Of a DNA stretch of 64,000 bases, positions 8,181-17,078 are shown piece by piece. The position numbers and the translations under genes are program-made. The DNA is from Planktothrix agardhii NIES-204. Its GTDB lineage: Bacteria; Cyanobacteriota; Cyanobacteriia; Cyanobacteriales; Microcoleaceae. Position 1 is the stretch's first letter; every line of letters starts with the position of its first letter. The notes below the pieces were generated by a model. That model worked only from the letters and a program-made list of their open reading frames with translations, did no database searches and was not told where the DNA came from. The stretch covers positions 2,559,501 through 2,623,500 of the forward strand of contig AP017991.1 of NCBI GenBank assembly GCA_003609755.1, given 5' to 3'.

Positions 8181-10413
8181 CAACCATTCCTAATACGGGA
8201 ACCCCGGCGGTGTTAATTTCTCTCAAGGCTAAACTAAAGGCTTCTCGGTCGGTTTTTCCTAAACCTACAACCATCATTAACCCATCGGTATGAGGGGCTA
8301 ATAAATTGGCATCGGCTAACCCTAAAATTGGGGCGGTATCGTAGATAATTAAATCGTAGGATTCCTGCAATTGTTTCATTAACTCCTGCATCGGTTTTGA
8401 GGATAATAACCGAGTCGGGTCGGGATAGAATTGTCCGGCGGTTAACACTGATAAATTCGCCTCTGAAGTGACCTGTTTAATCACGGTTTTAAAATCTAAT
8501 TTTTGAGTTAAAATATTAGTTAATCCCAATTGATTTGTGATTTCTAATAGGGTATGAATCCGAGGACAACGCAGGTCAGCATCGACTAATAAAACCCGTT
8601 GACCCATGGCGGCGGCTCCCTGGGCTAAATTCATAGCAATGGTTGATTTTCCATCGGCGGGAGTGGCGGAAGTAATCACACAAGAGCGCACAGAACCTTC
8701 AGGGTTTAAGAGACGTAAATTAGTATTTAAAGCTCGGAATGCCTCTTGGAATGGACTACAAGCGGGGTAGGTGAGATCAGAAATATCAATAATTGGTGCA
8801 ACTGAACCGGGAAGGATTAAGGCTTCATTACTAGCTGGAATTACCCCTAATAATGGTAAAGAAATCCTATCGGTAACTTCGTGGGTTGTACGATAAACAT
8901 TGTTAAATCGTTCTAGGATTTGAGCCGTAATTACCCCTAAAAATAACCCAGCTAATCCCCCTAGAGCAAGATTTAAAGGAACATTAGGAGAAACCGTAAT
9001 TAATTCTCCATTTGTATTACTGGGAATCCGAGGAGGAGCAATTAATTCCCAAGGTTCCGACTTGACTTTAGGAACAACTTGGAGTTGCATTTCTTGAGAT
9101 TTATTATTCAGTTCTGTTAATTGATTTGTAGTATTTTTTAACTGTTGTTGTAAATCATTATATCGACCCAAAACCTCTGGAAATACTTGAGAATATTGGT
9201 TTAATTGTTGAGTGGCTTTTTCTAAAACTTGATTTCTCACCTTCAGCATTTCAATATTATTCGCCACCAAAATTAACTGCTGAATTAGTCCCATGCGGAT
9301 CGAATCTTGAAACCGAATAATATTAGGATCGACTTGATTGGTATTTGCTCCCAATACATTTTTAGCTTCTTTTTCTAATAAGGGAAGTATTTGCGATCGC
9401 TGATCCAATAAGGCTTGAATTTGCGGTGCTGTTCCTTTAAAACGGGCGGATTCAATCGCTATTTGTGTTTCTAATTTTAATAACTCTTGAAGTAACCCTT
9501 GATATTGGGGAGATTGAGTTAAGGCGGATGCAAGTAACGCTTGTTCTGGTTTCAATCCCAACTGTTTTTGCAAATATTGATATTGAGATTCTTGTTGGAC
9601 AAGTTGGAATTGAGCTTCTAATTTTTGAGCTTGTAATTCACTCTTTTGTTTGAATAAATATTCAGTTTGTAGTTTCGGGTCAATAAAATTATATTGTTGT
9701 TGGAGTTTCTCAATTCCTTGTTTAATTTGGGGTAGTTTTTTCTCTAAGGTAGCAATTTGCGCCTGAATTAATTTTAATTGTTGTTCTTTTTGTTGATCTT
9801 TTACATCTTTAGGATGACTATATTTCAAGTAACCTTCAGCTATTTTTTCTAAAACAAATTGGACTTTTTGAGGTTCGGAATCTTGATAACTGACTTCAAA
9901 AATTCGGGTTTGTTTTAAGGGTTTAATCGCCAGGTTATCATTTCCCCAAAATGTTTGTCCAGTTTTTTGATTAAGTAGAGAATCATAAGTAACTTCAGGA
10001 TAGCGGGTTTGAATCCCTTTGAGAATTCCCGACATTAATTTGGGACTTTGTAAAATTTCCAGTTGGGAATAATAATCGAGGTCTGAATTTTTTTCTGAAT
10101 TCGAGTCTAAGCTCCCCTCGTTTTCGGAGGGTTGGGGGGGGGAAGTTTGGGGATTAGTTTCAACTAAAATTTGAAATGACCCTTTATATTCCGGGGTTTG
10201 ATTAATTGTCCACAGATAAACTCCAGCAGTAACGGCCGTTGTCACCCCTAAAACAGCAATCGCTCGTTTCCATAAAACCTGAAAAAAATTAGATTTTTCT
10301 TCATCATATCCAGGGTATAAATCAGGATCATAATATAAAATTTCTCCCGATGGATGTAAGGTTTTTCTAGTATTTTTATCAACAGAGAGTTGAGATAATT
10401 TTTTATTTTTCAT
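8137..10413 (-). CDS. Wzc-like polysaccharide co-polymerase / tyrosine autokinase
   Basis: A membrane protein controlling exopolysaccharide chain length and export. The N-terminal part has a cytoplasmic leader, TM1 (AIAVLGVTTAVTAGVYLW), a Wzz-type periplasmic domain, long Gln-rich coiled coils and TM2 (LALGGLAGLFLGVITA). The C-terminal BY-kinase domain has Walker A TPADGKST, Walker A' VLLVDADLRCP and Walker B LIIYDTAP. The tail HYYRDY is short and carries few tyrosines. ATG at 10413 (758 aa) is preferred to a TTG at 10491. A palindromic insertion-like segment lies just after TM1. Upstream on the same strand is its outer-membrane partner. Confidence 0.9.
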   Translation of the reverse strand: MKNKKLSQLSVDKNTRKTLHPSGEILYYDPDLYPGYDEEKSNFFQVLWKRAIAVLGVTTAVTAGVYLWTINQTPEYKGSFQILVETNPQTSPPQPSENEGSLDSNSEKNSDLDYYSQLEILQSPKLMSGILKGIQTRYPEVTYDSLLNQKTGQTFWGNDNLAIKPLKQTRIFEVSYQDSEPQKVQFVLEKIAEGYLKYSHPKDVKDQQKEQQLKLIQAQIATLEKKLPQIKQGIEKLQQQYNFIDPKLQTEYLFKQKSELQAQKLEAQFQLVQQESQYQYLQKQLGLKPEQALLASALTQSPQYQGLLQELLKLETQIAIESARFKGTAPQIQALLDQRSQILPLLEKEAKNVLGANTNQVDPNIIRFQDSIRMGLIQQLILVANNIEMLKVRNQVLEKATQQLNQYSQVFPEVLGRYNDLQQQLKNTTNQLTELNNKSQEMQLQVVPKVKSEPWELIAPPRIPSNTNGELITVSPNVPLNLALGGLAGLFLGVITAQILERFNNVYRTTHEVTDRISLPLLGVIPASNEALILPGSVAPIIDISDLTYPACSPFQEAFRALNTNLRLLNPEGSVRSCVITSATPADGKSTIAMNLAQGAAAMGQRVLLVDADLRCPRIHTLLEITNQLGLTNILTQKLDFKTVIKQVTSEANLSVLTAGQFYPDPTRLLSSKPMQELMKQLQESYDLIIYDTAPILGLADANLLAPHTDGLMMVVGLGKTDREAFSLALREINTAGVPVLGMVANGDKQETHYYRDY
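10111..10144. repeat. Palindromic repeat-like segment inside wzc-like gene
   Basis: In coding sense the segment reads CCCTCCGAAAACGAGGGG flanked by a C8 run, a hairpin of the intergenic-repeat type. It lies in frame and encodes the low-complexity PPQPSENEGSL after TM1. That it is an inserted repeat is inference. Confidence 0.4.
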
Positions 10414-10559
10414 ATTAATTTTTGGGGTAATTTCAACAATTTCAGTTTTGTATAGCAGTCGCCATAAGTTTAGAATCTGGATTCTCGCCAAAGCCGGAAT
10501 GACATCCCATTTTCACACCGGATATAATATAGCTTATAAATCTTGTCCTCCTGTTCCCT

Positions 10560-10600
10560 CCCCCCCTAGCCCCCCGTGCACGGGGGGTTTGGGGGGGCTG
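10560..10600. repeat. CCCCCCGTGCACGGGGGG palindromic element
   Basis: Layout is C7-TAG-C6-GTGCAC-G6-TTT-G7, a near-perfect hairpin between the wza-like and wzc-like genes. Similar copies are at 12913-12955, 62863-62910 and 63488-63524. Confidence 0.85.
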
Positions 10601-10612
10601 TTCCCTCTCCTA

Positions 10613-12145
10613 TTAAAAAATATTCACAAATCGAAAAAGCCCTAAAAAGTTGTTAATCGGACTTAACGAATTTAACACAGTTCCTAAACCCTCTCGGAAA
10701 GCCGCCCCCCCAGAACGACCAACGACAATAACATCATTATTTCTCAGGGTTGGGTTAGTTTCCTCATTCACTTGCGCCGATAGATTAATCGCAATTTGGC
10801 GCCGAGAAACCGTCCCATTCGGATGAATACGAATTAATTCCACTTGTTTTTTATTCGCCCGGGATTCATTAAATCCCCCCGCTTCCACCAAAGCTTGATT
10901 CAAAGCAGTATTGGGAGGGAGACTTTTCGCCCCTGGAGACACCACCTCACCCACCAGACTAATTTTTAGGGTATCGGGAGAAAAAGAAGCAGCCAATACC
11001 TCCGCATTTTGTTGACTTTCGGCCGTTGTCGCCGTTGGGACTACAATCGTATCTCCCTGTTGTAACATCGCATCTTGGCTCAAATCTCCTTCTTGTAACA
11101 GTTTCCATAAATCTACAGTAATCTGTTGTTCGGTTCCAGTGCGGGTCAGACGTCGTACCTGGATATTACGGATATCCGCGCCCGGAGTAATTCCCCCCGC
11201 CATTTTCAGGGCTTTCGTCACCGTAAACAGTCCCCCAGTCGCCGCCACTGAACCCTCGATAGGTTGACCGGGTTCAGAGGGAATTCTGGGAACCGTTTCT
11301 AAGGTTAGGGTATGGGTTCCGGGGCGATTAACTGCACCGACCACAGCAACATTTATGGGTTGATTATTATTACTAGCAAAATTAGCGGTAATTAATTGGG
11401 AAGATTCCGCCGCATTGTGTTCGGTATTGGTGGGAATATAAATTGTATCTCCGTCCCGCAGGGTAATATCCTGACGTAAATCTCCCGTTTGTAGGAGTTC
11501 CCACAAATCCAAATTGATAATTTTTTCCCCCCCAGTTCCACTTGATCGCCGAATTTTTACCTGTCGCATATCCGCGCTAGGGGTAATTCCTCCGGCCATT
11601 TGTAATACCCTTGTAATTGTGGGTAAACGTCCCCCTGTACCCGATACTTCTGGGGTTCCAATCATAGGGTTATTCGGGGTCGTAGCTGCGGACGGAGAGA
11701 CAATATAAGACCCCGGACGTTGAACTTCTCCCGTCACCGCCACTTGTAGAGGACGGGCTGCGATTAATTTAAGAGCTAAAATCGGCCGTTGTAAATATTC
11801 TCCATAGCGCTGTTGAATCAGTGCCGTTACTTGGTCTACCGTCATTCCTTGAACTGAAATATTACCAATTAAAGGCAAATTCACAGAACCATCAATCGAG
11901 ACTTGATGATGACCATTATTACCACTATATTCAGGAACATTAAAAATATCGAGTTGGAGCAAATCTCCTGGGCCTAGGGTATAACTCGTATCACTTGGAG
12001 GAATATTAACTATCGGTTGAGTGATGACCTCTTGGGCTTGGGCGATGGGAATATGTCCCAAAATGACCACAACCGGAAGCCAAACCCCCCATAACCCCAG
12101 GAAATTACCAGTTATTTTAAATTTTAAAGATAGAATCTTGACCAT
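10613..12145 (-). CDS. Wza-like polysaccharide export protein with SLBB domains
   Basis: An outer-membrane/periplasmic exopolysaccharide export protein of about 510 aa. It begins with a hydrophobic leader (FLGLWGVWLPVVVILGHIPIAQAQ), giving a likely signal peptide cut after AQA. A Poly_export domain follows (YTLGPGDLLQLDIFNVPEYSG, about 55-130), then three SLBB-type units marked by VAVTGEVQRPGSY, VAVVGAVNRPGTH and ISLVGEVVSPGAK. The first two share near-identical tails (MAGGITP, DLWELLQ/DLWKLLQ). ATG at 12145 is preferred to TTG at 12154. It precedes the wzc-like gene, from which the palindrome at 10560 separates it. Confidence 0.9.
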   Translation of the reverse strand: MVKILSLKFKITGNFLGLWGVWLPVVVILGHIPIAQAQEVITQPIVNIPPSDTSYTLGPGDLLQLDIFNVPEYSGNNGHHQVSIDGSVNLPLIGNISVQGMTVDQVTALIQQRYGEYLQRPILALKLIAARPLQVAVTGEVQRPGSYIVSPSAATTPNNPMIGTPEVSGTGGRLPTITRVLQMAGGITPSADMRQVKIRRSSGTGGEKIINLDLWELLQTGDLRQDITLRDGDTIYIPTNTEHNAAESSQLITANFASNNNQPINVAVVGAVNRPGTHTLTLETVPRIPSEPGQPIEGSVAATGGLFTVTKALKMAGGITPGADIRNIQVRRLTRTGTEQQITVDLWKLLQEGDLSQDAMLQQGDTIVVPTATTAESQQNAEVLAASFSPDTLKISLVGEVVSPGAKSLPPNTALNQALVEAGGFNESRANKKQVELIRIHPNGTVSRRQIAINLSAQVNEETNPTLRNNDVIVVGRSGGAAFREGLGTVLNSLSPINNFLGLFRFVNIF

Positions 12146-12161
12146 TTCATCCAAATAAATA

Positions 12162-12305
12162 TAAAAGTAGTAAGCCCTTCAGGGCCTCTTCCCAAAGTAG
12201 TAAGCCCTTTAGGGCTTCTTCCCAAGGATTATGCAAAAAACATTAGTTAGATAGATGCCGTTGGTAATTACTTTTAGCGGATTAAGCCCTAAAGGGCTTA
12301 CTACT
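12162..12305. repeat. AAGCCCTTTAGGGCTT repeats forming a 22-bp inverted repeat
   Basis: Two direct 30-nt copies built on AAGCCCTTYAGGGCYT (about 12162-12191 and 12192-12221) are followed by a reversed copy. Bases 12196-12217 are the exact reverse complement of 12284-12305, with 66 nt between. Another copy is at 25832-25854. This gives a small MITE-like structure in the divergent promoter region of the wza-like and FAD genes. Confidence 0.75.
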
Positions 12306-12360
12306 GGGTTCTATTTTAACCGATAATTTTTGGATTGTTTTTTTTGTTAACAAATAGCTG

Positions 12361-14175
12361 ATGAATCACTTACAAGCGGATGTTTTAGTTGTTGGAGGCG
12401 GAACTGGAGGGACAGCCGCCGCATTGCAAGCCGCCCGTCGGGGGGCAAAAACTATTTTAGTTAGTCAATGGCCGATGTTAGGAGGAATGTTAACTTCTGC
12501 GGGCGTTGTTGCACCAGATGGTAATGAATTAGCAGCATTTCAAACTGGAATTTGGGGGGCATTTTTACGCGAATTAAACCACCGTCAACCCCAAGGTTTA
12601 GATAATGCTTGGGTGAGTTTCTTTACTTATCATCCCCAAATAGGAGCTAATATTTTTGCCGATTGGGTTAAAGCAGAACCGAATTTATTATGGATACCCG
12701 AACAACAACCTTTAGAAGTTATTAAACAAGGGAATAAAATTACAGAGGTTAGATTTAATTCCTGTACTATTCATGCTAAAATTATATTAGATGGGACGGA
12801 ATTAGGCGACCTTTTAGAACTCGCAGAAATTCCCTATCGTTGGGGATGGGAACCCAAAGACCAATGGCAAGAACCCAGCGCCCCAATTGAGCTATCAACA
12901 TTAATGAAAACTACCCCCCCTAAGCCCCCCGTGCACAGGGGGTTGGGGGGGGGGCAAGCTCCAACCTGGGTTTTTATCATGCAGGATTTTGGAGAAGGTA
13001 ACATAGCACCAGAAATTGATATTCCCCCCATTAATACCCCGGAATTATTTACTAATGCTTGGCAAAATTATGATATAGAATCATTCCTAAATTATGGTAG
13101 ATTACCCGACAATAAGTTTATGATTAACTGGCCGATACAGGGCAATGATTATGATCAAAATTTAGATAGGTTAATCGGTTCAAACTCTGAGCGTTTGCAA
13201 TTCTGGCAAGAAAGTTTTTACCATAGCCTGAGTTTTGCTCGGTTTATTCAAACAAAATTAGGAAGCAGATATGGATTAGCAACGGGAACTTTCCCTATAG
13301 AAAATCGACCTAATTTTAATATTAATCCTGATATTTTATCGGCTTTTGCCCTCCATCCTTACTATCGAGAAAGTCGCCGAATTGAAGGATTAAAAACAAT
13401 TATAGAACAAGATATTTTACCGATTGAAAATGGTTATACTGCTCCCTTACCTTTAAATGAAGCCGGAGAATGTGAAGCGATCGCGATCGGAAATTACGCT
13501 AATGATCATCATTATACCCAATTTCAATTAACCCTACAACCTAAAAGTTTACGTTGGGGTGGACGGTGGACAGGAACCCCTTTTACTATTCCCTATCGAG
13601 CTTCAATTCCGATTAATACCGACAATTTATTAGTCTGTGAAAAAAATATTTGCGTTTCCCATATTGCTAATGGTGCAACCCGTTTACAACCTGTGGTTTT
13701 AGGCATTGGACAAGCCGCGGGAATGGCCGCAGCTTTATGTATTGAACAGGGAATACAACCCCAAGAATTATCAGTGAGAACCTTACAAAATGCCCTATTA
13801 ACTGATATAATTGCCCCCCAAGCAGTAATTCCTTTATTTAATTTACCACCCGATCATCCCGATTGGTTGCACTGGCAATATTATTATTTAGAGCATCCCG
13901 AATTATATCCCATTGATGGTAATTGTCCGGCATCCCCAAACCCTCGTTATCCTGCTAAAAATAGTCACGCCTTCGAGGGTATTTTCCAGCGTCAGAGTCA
14001 CCAAGACTATCGTTTTACCCTAACTCAAGGACAGTTTACAGGTCAAACCTGGAAATTAGTCACCCTATACCCAGAAATCAACGAACAATTACAAAATATT
14101 CCCACTCCTTCCTTCCTAAAAGTTTTCGGGCGTTTAAATTTTTCCGGTAACTGGTTAATTTTAGAGGGGTTATAG
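12361..14175 (+). CDS. FAD-dependent oxidoreductase carrying an in-frame repeat
   Basis: A flavoprotein of 604 aa in the FAD_oxidored family. The dinucleotide-binding motif VLVVGGGTGGTAAALQAA is at residues 9-26. The C-terminal FAD-closing region is NLLVCEKNICVSHIANGA followed by GIGQAAGMAAALC. The substrate is unknown. Residues about 185-199 (TPPKPPVHRGLGGGQ) are encoded by a C/G-run palindromic repeat inserted without breaking the frame. No signal peptide. ATG start at 12361. No operon partner is evident. Confidence 0.85.
   Translation: MNHLQADVLVVGGGTGGTAAALQAARRGAKTILVSQWPMLGGMLTSAGVVAPDGNELAAFQTGIWGAFLRELNHRQPQGLDNAWVSFFTYHPQIGANIFADWVKAEPNLLWIPEQQPLEVIKQGNKITEVRFNSCTIHAKIILDGTELGDLLELAEIPYRWGWEPKDQWQEPSAPIELSTLMKTTPPKPPVHRGLGGGQAPTWVFIMQDFGEGNIAPEIDIPPINTPELFTNAWQNYDIESFLNYGRLPDNKFMINWPIQGNDYDQNLDRLIGSNSERLQFWQESFYHSLSFARFIQTKLGSRYGLATGTFPIENRPNFNINPDILSAFALHPYYRESRRIEGLKTIIEQDILPIENGYTAPLPLNEAGECEAIAIGNYANDHHYTQFQLTLQPKSLRWGGRWTGTPFTIPYRASIPINTDNLLVCEKNICVSHIANGATRLQPVVLGIGQAAGMAAALCIEQGIQPQELSVRTLQNALLTDIIAPQAVIPLFNLPPDHPDWLHWQYYYLEHPELYPIDGNCPASPNPRYPAKNSHAFEGIFQRQSHQDYRFTLTQGQFTGQTWKLVTLYPEINEQLQNIPTPSFLKVFGRLNFSGNWLILEGL
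12913..12955. repeat. Palindromic repeat inserted in the FAD oxidoreductase gene
   Basis: Layout is C7-TAAG-C6-GTGCACA-G5-TT-G10, the same element as the intergenic copies at 10560, 62863 and 63488, but within a reading frame. It adds a Pro/Gly-rich loop. Confidence 0.85.
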
Positions 14176-14266
14176 CCGGATTTAACAAAAACTTTTGACA
14201 GTTATCCCGATCTAAATATTAACGGTTTGTATAAGGAAGTGGACAGACTTAAAGGGACACTTTATT

Positions 14267-14494
14267 ATGCAAACCTATACATCTTTAGTTTTATCAGTTT
14301 GTTTATCCGTTGGTCTTACTACTAACGCTTTAGCCGCTGGTTCTGCTTCTAATAAATTATCAGATGTTCTGAGCACCTCACAATTACTTTCCGCCCGTAC
14401 AGGACTCAATGGCCCCTACGAACCAGACAGAGGCGGCGGACGTCGGGATTTCCAAGATACAACCCACTCTAATGATGTTAATGTTCAACTCTAA
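14267..14494 (+). CDS. patX: PatX-like secreted peptide precursor
   Basis: A 75-aa precursor with a signal peptide (MQTYTSLVLSVCLSVGLTTNALAAG) and a polar C-terminal part containing PYEPDRGGGRRDF. The RGxGR pentapeptide after a signal peptide is the mark of the PatX family, whose RGSGR peptides act with HetR in heterocyst patterning and which also occur in non-heterocystous filamentous cyanobacteria. Here the third residue is Gly. A possible -10 (TATAAG) lies at about 14230, and a GCCGGA sequence resembling the TCCGGA motif of DIF-type promoters lies near 14175. The family call rests on motif and architecture only. Confidence 0.6.
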   Translation: MQTYTSLVLSVCLSVGLTTNALAAGSASNKLSDVLSTSQLLSARTGLNGPYEPDRGGGRRDFQDTTHSNDVNVQL

Positions 14495-14557
14495 TTATTG
14501 ATTATGATTGAATATGATTGAAAATAAGTTCTTTCCTAAGATAGATTGTTATTATTT

Positions 14558-14800
14558 ATGCCTAATGCCCCTGCCATTGTCACCAGTTTTATCCTAGCTT
14601 TCTGGATTAGTACGATTGCCATTCTTGCAGTCCAAAACGCTACACCGATTTCTCTGAGGTTCCTATTTTTCGAGTCTGTGCAACTTCCAGTCGGTGTGAT
14701 TCTTGCCTTTAGTGTTGCCCTCGGACTCCTGGGTGCAGCTCTATTCAAGCCCATTGCACAATTAGGACTCACAACTCAAAACCCAAGAATCAGGAGTTAA
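14558..14800 (+). CDS. LapA-domain (DUF1049) membrane protein
   Basis: A small 80-aa membrane protein with two hydrophobic segments (TSFILAFWISTIAILAV and VGVILAFSVALGLLGAALF) separated by the family motif QNATPISLRFLFF. LapA/DUF1049 proteins sit in the inner membrane, and the E. coli member takes part in regulating LPS assembly; its role in cyanobacteria is unclear. ATG at 14558 is preferred to the TTG at 14546. An antisense open frame covers it but has no support. Confidence 0.8.
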   Translation: MPNAPAIVTSFILAFWISTIAILAVQNATPISLRFLFFESVQLPVGVILAFSVALGLLGAALFKPIAQLGLTTQNPRIRS

Positions 14801-14824
14801 TTATTTCTCTCCCCTAATCCTTAC

Positions 14825-15616
14825 CTACTTCAACGGCCACCACGAAACCTTATCCCGGGTGGCACTATAGGTTTCTTTTAATCCTTCGGGGTCAATAACT
14901 CGAATCGTATCTTCCGAGGAATCACTGGATTTCGCGGCTTCAATTAATTTGACTTTCTGCATTCCTTTGAGAACCTGTTCAACGGTGCGGTGGTTTAACT
15001 GACAGGAACGAGCGATCACATCAATAGGCAAATCGAAGGTATAAACTCCGTCGGACTGGGGTTGATTTCCTAGACTGCGTTCTTGATAGACCAATGCCCT
15101 GAATAGTGCAGCCACGGCTTGAGGAGGATAGGAACTGCAATTAAGTAGATGATACTGAAATTTTTCCCGCAGTTCAAAGAATTTATCATAGCGTTCCCGC
15201 ACCACTGGACTATCCTGATAAATTTCTTTCAGGGTATCCAGGGGCAGTTTAATTATATCGGTGGTTTTGTAGGCTTCGACTAAACTGGGAAACGCCCGAC
15301 TCATCTGGCCAAAACCAAAGGGAAGATTTCTCATCCCAAAACATCCCCCCGGATAACTGATGGCAATAATTCGGTCTAGGGGTGTACTTCGAGTAATAAT
15401 TGGCCCGCCACTAATAATAATATAGAGAACATCTAAAAAGATATTGGGACGAAAGGCTGTATAGACAGGACGGCTAGAATACAGCTTTTCTATAACAAGG
15501 TCGCCTGGAAGGTACTGAGCCAGCCAGTTAATTTCTAAGTCTCGGAAAAGATAGTTAGTCTGAATCAAAAGTTTTGCTAACTCGGCTTCAGGTGATGAAG
15601 GTGCTTGTGCTGCCAT
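14825..15616 (-). CDS. Crp/Fnr-family transcription regulator beside sulfate genes
   Basis: A 263-aa protein with a cyclic-nucleotide-binding-like N-terminal barrel (about 20-150, GDLVIEKLYSSRPVYTAF and SYPGGCFGMRNLPFG). The C-terminal winged helix-turn-helix is seen at LPIDVIARSCQLNHRTVEQVLKGM. The ligand pocket lacks the usual cAMP phosphate-binding RxA motif, so the signal is unknown. ATG at 15616 has GGGAAG 7 nt upstream. It is divergent from sbpA across 321 nt. The sulfate-regulating CysR of Synechococcus is also a Crp-type gene in a sulfate cluster, so control of sbpA-cysTWA is a reasonable inference, not shown. Confidence 0.83.
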   Translation of the reverse strand: MAAQAPSSPEAELAKLLIQTNYLFRDLEINWLAQYLPGDLVIEKLYSSRPVYTAFRPNIFLDVLYIIISGGPIITRSTPLDRIIAISYPGGCFGMRNLPFGFGQMSRAFPSLVEAYKTTDIIKLPLDTLKEIYQDSPVVRERYDKFFELREKFQYHLLNCSSYPPQAVAALFRALVYQERSLGNQPQSDGVYTFDLPIDVIARSCQLNHRTVEQVLKGMQKVKLIEAAKSSDSSEDTIRVIDPEGLKETYSATRDKVSWWPLK

Positions 15617-15844
15617 ATTTTACTTCCCTATTGGGACTCCACCAAATTTATAGTTTATAGCTGGCTTAGGGGTAGCGATGCTGGGAGTGCAGTTCCTAGA
15701 ACCGCATTGCGGGGCTGAACACCAGGGGAGGATAACTGGATTGGACTGCCTCTGACTACATAACTGGGTCAGCCTATATGTATTTTGACATGGTAAAAGC
15801 ATTGATTGATAAATTTAAGTTTTTAATTTTGTAATGCAGATGTA

Positions 15845-15873
15845 TTGAAATTCAAACTAACTTAGTATAGAAT
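15845..15873 (+). promoter_or_regulatory. Predicted sigma70-type promoter of sbpA
   Basis: TTGAAA (15845-15850), a 17-nt spacer and TAGAAT (15868-15873) precede sbpA by about 65 nt. The -35 overlaps a perfect small palindrome, TTGAAATTCAA (15845-15855), a possible operator. The rest of the 15617-15937 spacer shows no gene. Confidence 0.5.
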
Positions 15874-15937
15874 CCAAAGGCAGTCAAAAACAAAAGACTG
15901 TGTAAATAAATTCCAGACGAATTTCAGGAGTATGATA

Positions 15938-17029
15938 ATGCGAATCAGTTCACCGTTACCCCCAAAACGTTCCTCGGCTAAGTTTATTGGTTGTGTCCTC
16001 ACTGGACTGGTGATTAACGCGATGGCGGTTTCTTGCTCCTCACCCAATAACACCGCCAGTAACTCATCGCCCCAAGCCCAACAATCAGATAAACCGATTA
16101 AAGTAACCCTCGTATCCTACGCGGTCACTAAAACGGCTTATGAAAATATCATTCCTAAGTTCGCAGCCCAGTGGAAAGCCCAAACCGGACAGACCGTCGA
16201 GTTTGAACAAAGTTATGGGGGTTCGGGTTCCCAAACCCGCGCCGTTATTGATGGACTTAATGCCGATGTGGTGGCTTTAGCCTTAGCCGGAGATACGGAA
16301 AAAATAGAGCAAGCCGGACTCATCCAACCCGGTTGGGAACAGGAACTTCCCAATGAGTCGATTGTTCATAAATCTGTTGCCGCTTTGGTGCTTAGAGAAG
16401 GCACTACCAATGTCCAGGGGTGGTCTGATTTAACTGGCGATGGTGTTCAGGTGGTGACAGCCAACCCCAAAACCTCTGGCGGAGCGAAGTGGAACATTAT
16501 GGCTTTGTGGGGTGTTATCACCCAGGCTGGAGGAACTGAACAAGAAGCCCAAAGTTTCTTAGAGGCTGTCTTTCGTCAAGTTCCGGTTTTGCCGAAAGAT
16601 GCCCGGGAAGCTAGTGATGTTTTCTTTAAACAGGGACAGGGTAATGTCTTAATTAATTATGAAAACGAGGTAATTTTAGCCCGTCAAAAAGGGGACAAAC
16701 AACCCTATGTTGTGCCAACGGATTATAACATTTCCATTGATAACCCCGTTGCCGTTGTCGATGCTAATGTAGACAAAAATGGAACCCGTCAAGTAGCACA
16801 AGCTTTTACCCAATTTTTATTTACACCAGAAGCTCAAAGAGAGTTCGCTAAGGTGGGATTCCGACCCGTTGAGCCTACGATTCAAGTAGAATTTGCCAGC
16901 CAATTTCCTAAGGTTGAAAAACTATTTACTGTTAAAGATTTAGGGGGTTGGGAAGCGGTAGATACTAAATTTTTTGCTGACGGAGCAATTTTTGATCAAA
17001 TCCAAGCCAAAATTGCCCAATCTAAATAG
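15938..17029 (+). CDS. sbpA: Sulfate-binding lipoprotein SbpA
   Basis: The periplasmic sulfate (possibly thiosulfate) receptor of the CysTWA importer. An N-terminal leader ends in the lipobox-like AMAVSC, followed by a Ser/Asn linker, so it is probably lipid-anchored. Binding-protein landmarks are SYAVTKTAYENIIPKF, EQSYGGSGSQTRAV and NPKTSGGAKWNIMA. ATG at 15938 has GGAG 7 nt upstream; the ATG at 15932 is too close to it. First gene of the sulfate operon, 49 nt before the NIL gene. Confidence 0.93.
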   Translation: MRISSPLPPKRSSAKFIGCVLTGLVINAMAVSCSSPNNTASNSSPQAQQSDKPIKVTLVSYAVTKTAYENIIPKFAAQWKAQTGQTVEFEQSYGGSGSQTRAVIDGLNADVVALALAGDTEKIEQAGLIQPGWEQELPNESIVHKSVAALVLREGTTNVQGWSDLTGDGVQVVTANPKTSGGAKWNIMALWGVITQAGGTEQEAQSFLEAVFRQVPVLPKDAREASDVFFKQGQGNVLINYENEVILARQKGDKQPYVVPTDYNISIDNPVAVVDANVDKNGTRQVAQAFTQFLFTPEAQREFAKVGFRPVEPTIQVEFASQFPKVEKLFTVKDLGGWEAVDTKFFADGAIFDQIQAKIAQSK

Positions 17030-17078
17030 AGATTGATTCAGTCCCTAAAATTCTAGTCATTTATTTGAGGAGATTAAA

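Noticed and set aside
14536-14772. 78-codon frame antisense to the LapA-domain gene
   Set aside because: The opposite strand encodes a recognisable DUF1049 protein; the antisense product has no recognisable features.
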